The position numbers were made by a program, and so were the translations under genes. From Diplonema papillatum (Eukaryota; Euglenozoa; Diplonemea; Diplonemida; Diplonemidae), in the NCBI GenBank assembly GCA_030068145.1, contig JAPJBO010000506.1:1-64000 (forward strand): a stretch of 64,000 nucleotides of DNA, given 5' to 3'. Under the pieces are notes generated by a model. It saw only the letters and a program-made list of their open reading frames with translations, ran no database searches and was not told the origin of the DNA. Position 1 is the first letter of the stretch; each line of letters starts with the position of its first letter. Positions 1-10,804 of the stretch are shown in pieces.

Positions 1-125
1 CCCCCGTGTGCCAGAATTCTTGCCTTTCCCTATCCCTCAAAACCAGCACCAAGAACAACGACCCCCCGTGTGCCAGAATTCTTGCCTTTCCCTATCCCTC
101 AAAACCAGCACCAAGAACAACGAAC
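1..125. repeat. R8 direct repeat, two copies, ahead of a splice acceptor
   Basis: A ~64-bp unit occurs twice head to tail, with the core CCTCAAAACCAGCACCAA followed by GAACAACG. The second copy runs into the polypyrimidine-poor acceptor CCCACAG at 135-141. The same core occurs just upstream of the exon-3 acceptor of the helical-repeat gene (52751-52776), so this unit is shared 3' intron sequence. It is presumably the end of an intron whose 5' part lies outside the window. Confidence 0.7.
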
Positions 126-141
126 CCCCGTGTGCCCACAG

Positions 142-428
142 GCATCTTCAAGTTTCCGAAGGACCAGTGCGCTGACATCCTCGTTGCGGAGACGCTCGCG
201 TTCGTGGAGAAGCATGCCGACGCCCTTAGCCTGAAGGAGGTCCGATTCACGAACTTCGACTCCGAGACCGTCGGCTACTTCGAGCGCTCGTTCGCGAAGC
301 TGGTGCAGCCCCAGCTAACAGACTCCGCCGGCAGTTCCGGCGACGAGCCGCAAGAGGCCGCCGCCGCAGTGCCGCCGGCAGCCGAAGCCCCGCTTTCACC
401 CGTGCAGTGCCCGGCCGGCGACAAGTGA
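142..428 (+). CDS. Macro-domain protein, last exon (5' part outside window)
   Basis: The exon opens after CCCACAG with the split glycine codon of a TGIFKFP motif, the usual TGIFGFP loop of macro domains that wraps the ADP-ribose diphosphate. It continues with a helix (CADILVAETLAFVEKHAD) and the last strand LKEVRFTNFD, then an alpha helix ending near FAKLV. Macro domains bind or hydrolyse ADP-ribose and its derivatives. After the domain comes an acidic, alanine/proline-rich tail and a TGA stop at 426-428. The exon start is inferred from the acceptor and from the domain motif; the upstream reading frame (1-141) is repeat sequence and probably intronic. The intron would be phase 1. The substrate-binding N-terminal half of the domain is not visible, so catalytic class cannot be judged. 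Confidence 0.72.
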
Positions 429-1250
429 CGGAAGGGTCTCTTATTGTTGGATGGACCGGTTCAGCGAGGCATCCCGTCTAGTCAGAACACCAGAGGTGAA
501 GGATACGACCCATTGATTCGTGCTTCAAAACGGGCACCAGATTGCTGAGTCTGACGTGTGTTTGCGAGCGTCCCGCTTGTTCTCCACCTCTCGTGCCACT
601 GTACAAAGTGCGCCTTGAGTCAAGCCCAAGTGCTCTCGCCCTCAGCCTGAAGGAGGTCCGGTACATAAACTTCGACTCCGAGACCGTCGGCTACTTCGGC
701 GAAGCTGGTGCAGCCCCAGCGAACAGACTCCGCCGGCAGTTCCGGCGACGAGCCGCAAGAGGCCGCCGCCGCAGTGCCGCCGGCAGCCGAAGCCCCGCTT
801 TCACCCGCGCAGTGCCCGGCCGGCGACAAGTGACGGAAGGGTCTCTTATTGTTGGATTGACCGCCCTCCTGGTTCAGCGAGGCATCCCGTCTAGTCAGAA
901 CACCAGAAGGATACGACCCATTGGTTCGTGCTTCAAAACGGGCACCAGATTGCTGAGTCTGATGTGTTTGCGAGCGTCCCACTTGTTCTCCACCTCTCGT
1001 GCCACTGTACAACCTACCGTGAGCCTTGAGTCAAGCCCAAGTGCTCTCGCCCTCAGCCTGAAGGAGGTCCGGTTCATGAACTTCGACTCCGAAACCGTCG
1101 GCTACTTCGAGCGCTCGTTCGCGAAGCTGGTGCAGCCCCAGCTAACAGACTCCGCCGGCAGTTCTGGCGACGAGCCGCAAGAGCAGTGCCGCCGGCAGCC
1201 GAAGCCCCGCTTTCACCCGCGCAGTGCCCGATCGGCGACAAGTGACGGAA
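429..1250 (+). pseudogene. Two decayed tandem copies of the macro-domain terminal exon
   Basis: The region from SLKEVRF to beyond the stop is repeated with a ~410-bp period. Copy 2 has its coding part at about 645-832 and copy 3 at about 1056-1245. Copy 2 lost the bases for ERSF and is frameshifted; copy 3 lacks an alanine-repeat block and its stop context is changed. Both lack the TGIFKFP start of the exon, so neither can complete a macro domain. The spacer between copies (shared run starting CGAGGCATCCCGTC) is also duplicated and recurs in the MITE-flanking sequence near 1477. Confidence 0.75.
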
Positions 1251-1252
1251 GG

Positions 1253-1461
1253 TGTATAAGCACCTGCTTTGTAGGAACTGCTGGAGGAGACTGCCAGTTG
1301 CGATAGATCAAAGGAGGTGAATGTGCTGTAGCCCACACGAAACCCGGGGTAAAATCTGGGTTTAGTGGCGGACGTAAGCGTTAGACAAAAAAGACCCACT
1401 TTGTGGTTGTATTGTTTTCTGCCCTTCGAAATGAGCACAAGGCAGTCCCTCGAGTATTTTT
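1253..1461 (+). mobile_element. MITE family R1, near full length
   Basis: A ~210-bp dispersed element. It begins TATAAGCACCTGCTTTGTAGG and ends CCCTCGAGTATTTTT. Its two ends are inverted repeats of each other (AAATACTTGAGGAGGCTGCC at the head of better copies versus the reverse complement of the tail). No ORF. Other copies: 8958-9181, 16757-16922, 20229-20366, 20595-20812 and 29692-29912 (reverse), with fragments at 7407, 8007, 14222, 17664 and a diverged copy near 27308. Confidence 0.75.
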
Positions 1462-3593
1462 GGCCGTCCTCCTGGTTCAGCGAGGCATCCCGTCCAGTCA
1501 GGACACCAGAGGCGAAGAAAATCCGCACCGAAAAGGTGCTAGCACTGGATTCGACCCCATTGGTTCGTGCTTCCAAACGGGCACCAGATTGCTGAGTGAC
1601 GTGCGTTTGCGAGCGTCCCACTTGTTCTCCACCTCTCGTGCCACTCCTGCACAAAGTCAGCACGGTAGCCCCTTGGCTGCTGTTCCGCCAGATAACAGGT
1701 TGGAAACAGCGGGAATTCCATTGGCCCGTCCAAGCATTTTGGCTTTTCTCAGTGTGGACAGGACGAAGCCGGGGAACCCCTGTAGGTGTCTTCTGAAGGA
1801 GAAAGCTGGCTGCAAAAGGCCTGCCTTCAGCCTGGACATCAGATTCTGAGGCTCAATGTACCGCACCGTCTCCCGGGAGGGCGGTACCCCCCGGACCCCC
1901 TCGCCAGAGAAAACGGGCTTCTGAAGGAGAAAACGGGCTGCATAAGGTCCTGCTGGCTAGCAGCGAAGAAAAAAACATGGGGGGGTTCCCAACAGCACAC
2001 AACCAGTAAAACACAATACGCACCGAGCACACCCGCTCATCTCGACCTTGCCTAAGCTACCGAGGGAACGAAAAGTAGAAGCCGTGGTCCAAAGCAAGAA
2101 AAAAAAACCTCAAAAAACAAACCTTGTCTGTGGTCCTTGCAACGGGGCGTAGAACCTTCCTGTGAAACCACTCCTTGCCTTCCATCAAGCGGCTTGAAAT
2201 GTTGCTGCGGGCTTCCGCGGAGAGAAGATCAGCGGTTGCGAAAAGCAAAGCGATGCTTCGCGGAAGTCTCGGAACAATTGGGGCTGCACCCACACCGTTT
2301 TCCCTTCGCCTTTTTTGTACCGACCGTCCCAGCCGCGTGACGCCGCACTGCCAATTCTACCGCCTCTCCCCTGGTAGTGCATCGAACCGCCTGCTGGTGT
2401 CTAACACAGACTCTCGGCCGGGGATAGACCGGCTCACGCACATAACACGACAGCAAGTGCAGAAGTCAGAAGGCGCCGGTCAAGCAACGTTGCCAAGTGC
2501 GACCCGAGGACCCTCAAAAAAAGCGACTCTGCGTTGCGCCCTTGCGAAGAGCGCGCTGCCTTTGGCGACGGAGCGTGCCACTTAAACATCCTCCAAACCA
2601 CCCTAGCAAAGACACCAATAAGAGTCGGTCAAGCATCAGGAAGTGCACTTATGCGTTATACAGCTCTGGGAGATAGGAATGGACCTTGTAGACCGTGGTG
2701 CAACGTGATGGTGATGGGCAGCGGCACGCGATGCCATGCGCTTCCAGGGCAGCCTAATATATACATAGCACCTACCGGAGTCTGCTGCATCGCGTCTTGG
2801 CGGAAGCGCATGCCGCGCAAAGAAGCCAGCCCGTATCAGAACAAGCAACTTGCCTCATAAAAAACGCTGAAAAGCAGCTTAGGGCTTGGCTTTGTGCGAA
2901 CTTTCGTACGGCGTGGTTTTGTGCGAATTTTTGTACGGCGAGTGCAGCTTTTTGATCCTCCGTTCGGCAGTCAACGTCTGCGGGACGGTGCCGAAACGAA
3001 AGTTTGGACGAGTGGTTTGTGTCTTCTACGGGGCCCGCAGCCAAGCCTTCGTCCGTCGCTGGCGAAGGACGCTGCAGGACGCGGGACAGCCTCTCGAGAT
3101 TTTGTGCGGGGCTCAACTGGGCCGTTGTGTAGAGCAGCACTAGATCGGTGAAGAAGACACGTTGCTGCGTGAGTCTGAACCTTACAAGCCGCAATCGCGA
3201 GTGTGCTGTGGCAGTCAGCCTCTGTCTCGCTCGCTACCTTCAAGACGGGAATGAGTCGAGAAGAAGTGTAGGTGCGAAAGGACACCGGGTTAAGTATACC
3301 AATTGGCGGTGCCTGCTGCTGTGCCGGTCGAGGCGTAATGCAACGCACGTCCGCCATCAATACCGCTGACCGGATGGTTGCGACACCGACACCCTTGCAC
3401 TCCGGGTGTTTTCACCCGTTGTTCCTGTTTGGGGTTGTTGAGAGGACTGTTGCCAGCTGGGCAGAAACGCCGGGCGGTTGGGCCCGAACCCATGGCCGAG
3501 CAGAGCGGCCGCGCACCACCACTACGGCAACTGCGCAACGCGCCGAGATGGAAGCTCAGCGAGACAACGAACAGCACTGCAACCGGTCCGGTA
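1462..3593. other. No recognisable gene
   Basis: About 2.1 kb of unique-looking sequence with short open frames on both strands but no family motif I can name. The stretch 1786-1960 contains two similar GAAGGAGAAA-G-CTG segments. A GACCGTGGT motif near 2690 recurs near 13415 and 18940, marking another short dispersed repeat. A weak minus-strand frame at 2057-2293 has ordinary amino-acid composition but no neighbour, start or homology I can support. Confidence 0.4.
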
Positions 3594-4945
3594 TTGGCAG
3601 ACGGGCATGTAGAAGCCCGCCGCTTCACTCGCTTCTGATGGGCCTGGTTGTTTGGATTAGACTGCAACGAATCTGTGGCGATAATCTGCATCGCCGGCCT
3701 CGCGGTTATCTCTTCGCACGTGACGGATTTGTCACGTTTTCGCCTCTTCAGCTTGTCCTATCGTCGCGTTCGTGGCAGACTTGGGCACTGCAACCGATTC
3801 GATTTGGCTGACGGGCATGTAGAAGCCCGCCGCTTCACTCGCTTCTGATGGGCCTGGTTGTTTGGATTAGACTGCAACGAATCTGTGGCAATAATCTGCA
3901 TCGCCGGCCTCGCGGTTATCTCCATCCACAACCACGTCCAGTCATACCACATCCACAGCCGAACGAGGAGCTTCCTCATCTCAACCAGACCACTCGTCGA
4001 CTGTCCGCGCCCCTTCCAATGACCGAGCACGATCCGCAAGTCGGGAAACATATCGATGTATCCACTGCGGAACAGCGGTCACCAAAGCTGGTTCACCATT
4101 CGAGAAATTGGTCTCAGAATTCACATGAGGCAATGCTCCCAAAATCCAAACCTGAAACGGTAACATACCCAGTTTCACTGGAGTGCCCGTTCCCGGCGAG
4201 CTACGAGGGAACGAACCTGTAAGAGTGCCAACGCTACTCTTTCAATAACGTACATATAAGTGGTGTCACGGGATAAGCCGGCAGCCGCTGCTTAACGGTA
4301 CCTGCATTTCAAGTTCACACTGCTCAACGGCAGTGCATGCTAATCCATGTGGTTCATGTACTTAAAAGAACTCAATGCTCAACGGCTTATCACGTGGGCG
4401 GCCCTGAGATGGGCGGCCCTGAGATTACCCCCTCAGGTGACACCACTTTATCTTTAGCCATACTTCAACTCTCTTCGCACGTGACGGATGTGTCACGTTT
4501 TCGCCCTCTTCAGCTTGTCTTGATCGTCGCGTTCGTGGCAGACTTGGGCACTGCAACCGATTCGATTTGGCTGACGGGCATGTAGAAGCCCGCCGCTTCA
4601 CCCGCTTCTGATGAGGCCTGGTTGTTTGGATTAGCCTGCAAAGAATCTGTGGCGATAATCTGCATCGCCGGCGTCGTAGTTATCTCTTTGCGCGTGACGG
4701 ATGTGCCACGTTTTCGCCCTCTTCAGCTCGTCTTGATCGTCGCGATCGTGGTAGACTTGATTCGATTTGGCAGACGGGCAATGTAAAAGCACGCCGCTCC
4801 ACCCGCTTCTATTCGAGTCTGGTTGCTTGGTATAGCATGAAAGAATCTGTGGTAGATAATCTGCATCGCCGGCGTCGGGGTTACCTCTTCGCACGTGATG
4901 GATGTGTCACGTTTCCGCCTCTTCAGCTCGTCTTGATTGCGGCAG
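3594..4945 (+). repeat. R5 tandem array, ~212-bp units, interrupted by a LINE tail
   Basis: Units share GACGGGCATGTAGAAGCCC, then TGCAACGAATCTGTGGCG, then CACGTGACGGATTTGTCACG and TTGGGCACTGCAACCGATTC. Starts are near 3594, 3806, 4570 and 4770, giving 200-218 bp once the inserted 3922-4467 segment is removed. Single dispersed copies of its middle segment lie near 31207, 35565, 44690 and 63585. The CACGTGACGGATTTGTCACGT portion is an imperfect palindrome. Confidence 0.75.
3922..4467 (+). mobile_element. 5'-truncated LINE-like tail with broken zinc-finger ORF
   Basis: This segment is nearly identical to 12545-13050, the 3' end of the OTU/zinc-finger element, covering the CIHCGTAV zinc-finger coding part and the 3' untranslated region. 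A 4-base deletion after GGTTCACCATTC breaks the reading frame here. It splits an R5 unit: GCGGTTATCTC precedes it and TCTTCGCACGTGACGG follows it, with a possible CTCTT-type target duplication. 5' truncation plus insertion into another repeat is the signature of target-primed reverse transcription. Confidence 0.65.
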
Positions 4946-5660
4946 GGAAGTTAGATGTGGCTCGGTCAGCGGAGGCGCCACTTTTCTGCGATAGAGAGCC
5001 TTGTAGACAGTGGTATGGGCCGGAATACTGCGATCCATGCACCCTGCGGAGGAAGAAGGAGAAGCAGCGGCAGGTGATCGTTGTCGGTCGTAGAAGGTGT
5101 TGGCATCCGTGGTAGACTTGCGGCGCACCGGAAGGTGATGTGACAGACCCGTGATACGCGGGAAGGAACTTCGTGACCCACTTGCTGCTAGGACGGCAGC
5201 GACAGGGAAGTTAGATGCGGCCCCGTCAGCGGTGACGGTAGCTTGATCCACCCACTTATTCTGCGATAGAGAGCCTTGTCGACCGTGGCATAGGCCGGAA
5301 ATACTGCGATCCACCTGCGATCCACCCAGCGGAAGAAGGAAAAGCAGCTGCCAGGTGATCGTTGTCGGTCGTAAAAGGTGTTGGTGGCGCCCCTTCAGCT
5401 CGCGTCCGTGGTAGACTTGCGACGCACCGGAAGGTGATGTGACAGACCCGTGATCCGCCGGAAGGAATGTTGTGACCCACCCGCTGATAGACTTTGATGC
5501 GCCACGGATGGCAGCGGCAGGGAAGTTAGAGGCGGCTCCGTCAGCGGTGGCGGTAGAGACGTCTTGTAGACCGTGAAAAAGGCCGGAAATACTGCGATCG
5601 ACCTGTGATGCACCCTGCGGAAGAAGGAAAAGCAGCGGCGGGTGATCGTTGTCGGTCATT
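4946..5660 (+). repeat. ~300-bp tandem repeat, about 2.5 copies
   Basis: Repeated landmarks are GCAGGGAAGTTAGATG, TGCGATAGAGAGCCTTGT, CCGGAAATACTGCGATCC, GGTGATCGTTGTCGGTCGT and CACCGGAAGGTGATGTGAC. They occur in the same order at about 4940-5125, 5126-5415 and 5416-5660. Long minus-strand frames pass through it but are low-complexity shadows. No protein family recognised. Confidence 0.7.
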
Positions 5661-7224
5661 TACTATAGAAGGTGTTGGTGGTGGACTGGGGCTCGAAGCG
5701 TGGCGATGCGACAGGCGCGTTTTGCGTTGGGGGGTGCGCGACTAGGGCAGGGGGGCATGGTGTCGTCCAGAGAACCGGAAAACGGTGGGAAACTAGCGCT
5801 TCTACAGGACAGGTGTCTATGGGAGGCTGGACCACTGGGAAGGAGTAGGGCGGTAGAACACACAACAACACACGCACATGGAGGTGTAGGCAAGAAAAAG
5901 AGTGCTCCACACGCGGAAGCAGCCCCCCGCGCCGGCTCGCCGACTCTCCGACGCCGCTGCCTTCGTCTCCATTTCTTTGTTTTCGCGTTCACCATCCCCC
6001 CTTTCCCATGGGTGTGGGGGAGCGTGGTTGGAAAGAAAAGGGTGTGGCTGGAGCACGGGTGGCTGGGCGGGCTCGAGGTGGCTGCTGGTGGAGGTTTGGG
6101 AGGCGGAGGTAAGGGAGGCGGAGGTTTGGGAGGCGGAGGAATGGGTCAGAGCAGCGGAAGGGGGATCCAATGAGCTGGTGAAAACCAGCACGTGGACCGA
6201 AACAAATAGAACGAAACAGAAAAAAAGTAACTCAAAGCGCGCGTTGCGTAGTTGGCCACAGGTTCTGAACACAGAACACGAACAAACAATAAAAAAAAAA
6301 AACCAGCCAACGTTACTTGCGTCCTCTTGACACCTCGCCATCTGCGCAAGGTCGACGAGAGTTTGCCGCAAACACATTTACACCACAAGCAAAAAAAAGC
6401 TAGCGAACGAGGTCTCGTGTCACGACAGAAGAGATTCTTCTGATCCCGTGACGAACCCCCCGCGACCAAACTAAACGTCAACCACTACTAGGACCCTATC
6501 AGATACCTTGTTTCTTTGCTCTCTTCTGCCTTTCGCCAGAGTGACCGTGACGTTGTTCCCTGCATCGTGACCAATGGCGTCGGCATACACTAGCTTCGTA
6601 GTAGTAGACTTCGTGGTATGTTGCCGTTTTTTGTTTTGTTCGCAGAATGCGTCATATTGTGCAGCAGGAGTCGTCTCTTGTGGCGAACGTGCCGAAACTC
6701 CGGAGAGTCTTCGGGCCGGCAACAACCCAGACCCACCAGTTACCACCGTACTGTACACGAAGCTTAAGCGGGGCTGCAACAGTGCAGAAGGAGGAGCGAT
6801 CCACTAGGAGGCTTAATGCTCCTACGTGTGGCTGCAAGAGAACTATGCATCACCCCCTTGCAGACTTCGAACTCCAGCACGGGTTATGACCTTTTTGACG
6901 TAACCCTTTAGCCCCCTCCCGTAAGAGTTAAGCGACTTTGTGACGCGGTGTTGTCTATTTCGACGAGGACGCAAAAGTCGGAGATGTGGTCACCGGAGAC
7001 CCAAAAATCCTGGAATCTCAAGCGAACTTTAACTCTTAAAAAAAGGTTGTCTGTGTCAGCCATTTGATCTGGAGAGCCCCGACCCTCACCTCGGGCCAAC
7101 CTACCTCGTTTTGACCACTCCGACGCCACCTGTATATGCAATGCTGAGTCAATCCGCCCTGGTTCTTGAAAAGAGGCCGGCGTTTCTCCGTTTTTACACT
7201 TTGCCACCCCCAATCAATGCGCAG
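5661..7224. other. No gene recognised; G-rich repeat and an R9 copy
   Basis: 6075-6140 is a GGAGGCGGAGGTTTGGGA-type repeat that would read as a glycine stretch. 6981-7045 is a copy of R9, the short repeat found in several introns of this window (core AATCTCAAGCGAACTTTAAC). The 3' end is probably intronic, since an exon starts at 7225. I looked for the DxE motif expected from the missing first exon of the ERI1-like gene and did not find a convincing one. Confidence 0.4.
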
Positions 7225-7392
7225 TCGAACATTGCGAATGCGGTCGACGAAAGCGAATCGCCAGTCATCACCGAGATGGTAACTCAGCAGGTGGACGAGA
7301 GCGGCGCGTACCAGGAATTCACGGTCCAGATTCAGCCGCCGTCCAACCTCGCGGAGGCCATTCGCGACTTCGAATCCTTCATCTTCAGAACG
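7225..7392 (+). CDS. ERI1-like 3'-5' exonuclease relative, internal exon A
   Basis: The exon begins after the acceptor TCAATGCGCAG and ends at ACG before the donor GTGTGC, 56 codons, phase 0 on both sides. It carries VITEMVTQQVDESGAYQEF, which aligns with the LTGITQ-x-x-VD-x-A segment of ERI1-type DEDDh exonucleases, followed by a helix NLAEAIRDFESFI that in the family precedes the TDGSWD motif. The next exon (8694-8945) supplies exactly that next part in phase, which is the main support. ERI1 relatives trim histone mRNA, 5.8S rRNA or small RNAs. The exon with the first catalytic motif (DFEAT) was not found upstream, so this is partial. Confidence 0.5.
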
Positions 7393-8147
7393 GTGTGCCT
7401 TTCAGTTTTTTTTTGTACAAGCACCCTGCTTTGTAGAAAATTAGCGTCGAAACTTCCTGGTTTTTCACGCCGTAGCAGAACGACCACACCCTACCCAATC
7501 CCAAACACCCCTTAAACGCGTTAGGGGACTTCACAAGGTTTCACAACGGAACGACACATCACCCGAAGCGAGCGGCACCCTCTCACTTTTCTCAGTCCCC
7601 TCCTTACCCAAGCCTCTACGGTCAACCGAAGGCTTTAAAATACCGACCTTCTAAGCCTAAAATAACGCTAAAATATTTGGGGAGACTGCCAGCTGCTGCG
7701 AAATCTCAACGGGCTCCTCGGCCTCTGCGACCGCTACGGGTCACATGACGATCGCATGCCCCGTGCCGACACAGCTCGACCCTCAACGACTGCCACATCT
7801 CGCCGTGCCGCTCGCCGGAAGCGAGAAAACGAGGACTCCGATTCCGACAAGCTACCAGCAGCAGTTGCAGCCGTCGCGGGCTGCACCACGACGGAAGCGC
7901 GCCAAGAGTGACCCATCCGGTGTCACGTAGCGAAAGGCAGGCATAGTGCGGTACTCATCGGCATGCCGGTGACTCCCCGCTATCGCAACAATATTCCAAA
8001 CTCAAACGAGGTAACTGTGCTGTAGCCCACACGAAACCTCGAGTATTTCCGAAGCGCCTTCCCTTTCGGCAATCCTGCACGTCCGAACAAGCTCGTCAGT
8101 GGCAGCTTTGAGGCGAGCAATTCCACCATGCCTTAGCTGAACCTCAC

Positions 8148-8178
<31 letters not shown>

Positions 8179-8693
8179 TGTGTCGTCTGCCGAAGCAGCC
8201 GGAGACAGCAGGCGCAGGGGGCAGGTCTTGCTTTACTTTTCTCTTCTGCATGGAGACCCGCCCCCGGCATCCCGACTGTCCAATCACTGTCGAGAAAGTT
8301 TGCGCCTATTGTGATGAGGTAGTTGACCAGGCCCCCACGAAGCCTTATGCACAACACGGCTACAACACGAGGATGCAGCCCTGCTTAGGTGTGCACTCAG
8401 CCATCAGGCCATTGGCTGCTAAGCACCCCCCGACCGGTTGATTTGCCACTTTTGTGGCCCTGTATTCGCCGGGCGGTGCTGTCAGCACTTGTTCCGCGTC
8501 GCATCAAGTACATGATGCTGGCGGTTGGGGGATCGGCGACCGCGACTCAATGAAGGTGCGGTCAACAGTGTCGCCACGTGAAGGCTCCCCCATGACACCA
8601 ATGAACCTCACAAACCAAGCAAAAGGTCGAAAGACACCAATCTGTACGTCCCACGGGATCGTCGGAAATACAATAACTCTAATAAACACGCAG
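7393..8693 (+). other. Intron of the ERI1-like gene
   Basis: 1301 bp between donor GTGTGC and acceptor ACACGCAG. It contains an R1 MITE head fragment (7407-7450), an R9-type repeat (7620-7680), an R1 copy deleted internally (8007-8052) and a TAG-type trinucleotide tract (about 8147-8177). A frame at 7680-7910 is rich in R, S, D and E but I cannot tie it to a gene. Confidence 0.5.
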
Positions 8694-8945
8694 TTCACGC
8701 AACAAGGAACTCGATGGGCGCTGGTAACGAACGGTGCGTGGCCTCTCGCCGGGTGCCTCAAGCGCTGCTGTTCGGCTCTCGGCGTGAATCTGTCGGGCTC
8801 GTGGTCCAAGTACTTCGACATCCGACGTGAGGCGAGAAAGCTGCATCCCGGCGCGTCTATCAGCGACCTCTCCGCGTGCTGTGGCGTGATGGGCATCCAA
8901 GCAAGCTGTTCATCTGGAAGCGGAAACGTCAAGGCCATGGCTTCG
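8694..8945 (+). CDS. ERI1-like 3'-5' exonuclease relative, internal exon B, catalytic residues missing
   Basis: Reads QQGTRWALVTNGAWPLAGCL, matching the family segment LGTKY-ALLTDGSWDM-FL, then a WSKYFDIRREA segment matching the W-x-NIRK strand, then LSACCGVMGIQ matching the MLEKLGM helix. The exon is 84 codons, phase 0, ending at TCG before the donor GTACGG. In the family the aspartate of SWD and the histidine and aspartate of HSGxDDxxNIA are catalytic. Here the first is proline, and the last motif reads SSGSGNVKAMA, with no His and no Asp. Either the protein is a non-catalytic paralogue or the locus is decaying. A R1 MITE sits 13 bp into the next intron. No later exon was recognised. Confidence 0.6.
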
Positions 8946-8957
8946 GTACGGCATTTC

Positions 8958-9181
8958 TTTTTTTGTACACGCACCTGCTTTGTAGGAAATACTTGAGGAG
9001 GCTGCCAGCTGCAAAATATCGAAGGAGGTAAACGTGCTGTAGCCCACACGAAACACAGGTGAATCTGGGTTCAGTGGCGGGCGTAAGCGTTCAACAAAAA
9101 AGACCCATTTTGTAGTTGTATTGTTTCTCCCCCTCTAGCCTCCTTCGAAGTAAGCGCAAGGCAACCCCTCGAGTATTTTCT
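8958..9181 (+). mobile_element. MITE family R1, full length
   Basis: Complete ~224-bp copy from TGTACACGCACCTGCTTTG to CCCCTCGAGTATTTT, with ~20-bp terminal inverted similarity. It lies at the start of the intron that follows ERI1-like exon B and abuts an R4 repeat at its 3' side. Confidence 0.8.
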
Positions 9182-9182
9182 T

Positions 9183-9476
9183 GAACGGGAAAAACACGCA
9201 GTCTTTTAGCCAGCCCCGAGGTTTTATTATCCCGCAATCGCACCAGGTTGTAATACCTAAGCACATACACACCTTCTTCGGTAGCTCCCGGCTCAGCCGA
9301 CTTCCGCGGCCTTCTTAAAAGGTGGCCGGTGCTTCCTCACGGGCCCCGACGCACGCCTGCGTCCTCTCCATCCAACCCTCTGTTTTTCTTTCTCTGTATC
9401 TCCAAGTTCTCCCTTCGTGGGGGCACCACGAAGCGAGGACCGTCGCTGCTAGCGGACCCAGAGAAGGGAAATAAAA
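9183..9476 (+). repeat. R4 dispersed repeat, copy 1
   Basis: Starts TTGAACGGGAAAAACACGC and ends CAGAGAAGGGAAATAAAAT. Further copies lie at 10805-11343 and 11344-11724. Shared landmarks are GGTTTTATTATCCCGCAATC, CGGTAGCTCCCGGCTCAG, CGGGCCCCGACGCACGCC and AGAAGGGAAATAAAA. It is non-coding, with a length of 0.3-0.5 kb depending on an internal insertion. Possibly a TRIM or another MITE family; terminal structure is not clear enough to decide. Confidence 0.65.
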
Positions 9477-10635
9477 TTATCAGTACATCTGTACTGACGG
9501 GAACATTTCCGGAACAACGGTTGCACATGAAAGAGAAGACGAAGCTAACGAAAAAGTGCTGACACAGGAACGTTCTTGCAAACCTCCCCCCAGAGAGGTT
9601 TATACCCTTCAAGCTAAACCATTATCCAACGCCCCCCCCAGAGAGGTTTATACGCTGCACACGCGACGAAACTTTTGCCTTATCATTTTCATCACCTTTG
9701 GTCAGTTGATGCTGATCGTCCGTTACTTCGTTCATCATCACCAACTCCAGAAATGTTCTACTGTGGATCACACCATCTAAAGAAAGTAACACGTAAATAA
9801 TATTGCCAAAAAAAAAAAGTCGCTAACCCAAACAACATCTGCCGGTAGAGTAAACCTGCCTAAAGAAATCAACTGCCTTCGGGTGGGCTAGTCTGACACT
9901 TGCTGTCGTCGGGGGAAAAAAAAAAAAAACGCAGATCCTCACTGCCCTTTTGAACGCCGGGCACCAATTCACCGGCCCAATGACGTGGGATCCCGATGAG
10001 GACTTCAGAGTAGCGGTATGCACTTTTTGATGTAGAAAGGAAAATCATGGCTTGAACGAGCACGGCTGTGTTGCGTCGGAGTAAGCTGCGTTGCAGCAGC
10101 AGCTTCCGAACGAGTGCAGTTGAGGGATAGCCTACGCGGTGGAGGCTAGTCACATGCTGGAGTTACAGCGGGTGTCACACCGCTTTGGTTACGGGTATGG
10201 CTTGGACACACCCTCTTAACTCCAGCTTGACCTCACCGTGTAACGATGCAGAATGCAGAAAGAGAATGCCGAGAAGGGTCGAAGCCACAGCTACGACCGA
10301 ACGTGGAAGGTGGGCGCCAATACTCAACGTCATACAAACAACTCTTGCGTTTTCACTGACACCATTTGCGCACTTAAACCATGGATAAGCCGACGAACGG
10401 AAACTTAGACACAGAATATAGCATTCGCAGAACAACACGAAAAGACTCGGGGCAAACCCCGGTTTTTACAGTTTCTTTTGTCTGTCGCACTCACTGCACA
10501 TCTTCAAAACGTTAAACAGGCGCCGAAGGGAGACGGGATGGAATGGCCAAGTGGCACCGGCGGGTATGCACACCTCCCAAATCGTGGTGTCAGTCTTTTT
10601 TGGGTTAACAATACATTGTTGGGACTAAAAATTAG
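9477..10635. other. No gene recognised
   Basis: Two CCCCAGAGAGGTTTATAC motifs lie at about 9590 and 9640. 10350-10460 carries a repeat (CTGACACCATTTGCGCACTT) that also occurs at about 17540 and, diverged, after the hnRNP-like gene. Frames on either strand are short and show no family motif. Confidence 0.4.
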
Positions 10636-10800
10636 TAGTTGGCAGCGTACTAAAAGCAACTCACCAAATCAGGTGAAGCCGCTGGTGCGCACAAACAAAG
10701 AGAGCCAAAGAGAGAAAAAGAGTGAAAGAGTACGTACCGTAGTGAGGAACGAGTGTAAAAGAACGGAGGTAGCACGGAGAGGCCACCGCAAAAGATTTTG
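10636..10800 (+). repeat. R6 dispersed repeat
   Basis: Contains ATTAGTAGTTGGCAGCGTAC, then CGCTGGTGCGCACAAACAAA, then AAGAGTACGTACCGTAGT and GGCCACCGCAAAAGATTTTG. The same order of blocks occurs at 52508-52750 in intron 2 of the helical-repeat gene. Shorter copies are at 25686-25790, 32935-33012 and 35824-35885. Non-coding. Confidence 0.65.
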
Positions 10801-10804
10801 TATT

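Noticed and set aside
6040..6173. Glycine-rich protein exon (GLGGGGKGGGGLGGGG)
   Set aside because: Simple GGAGGC repeat with no adjoining domain or splice evidence.
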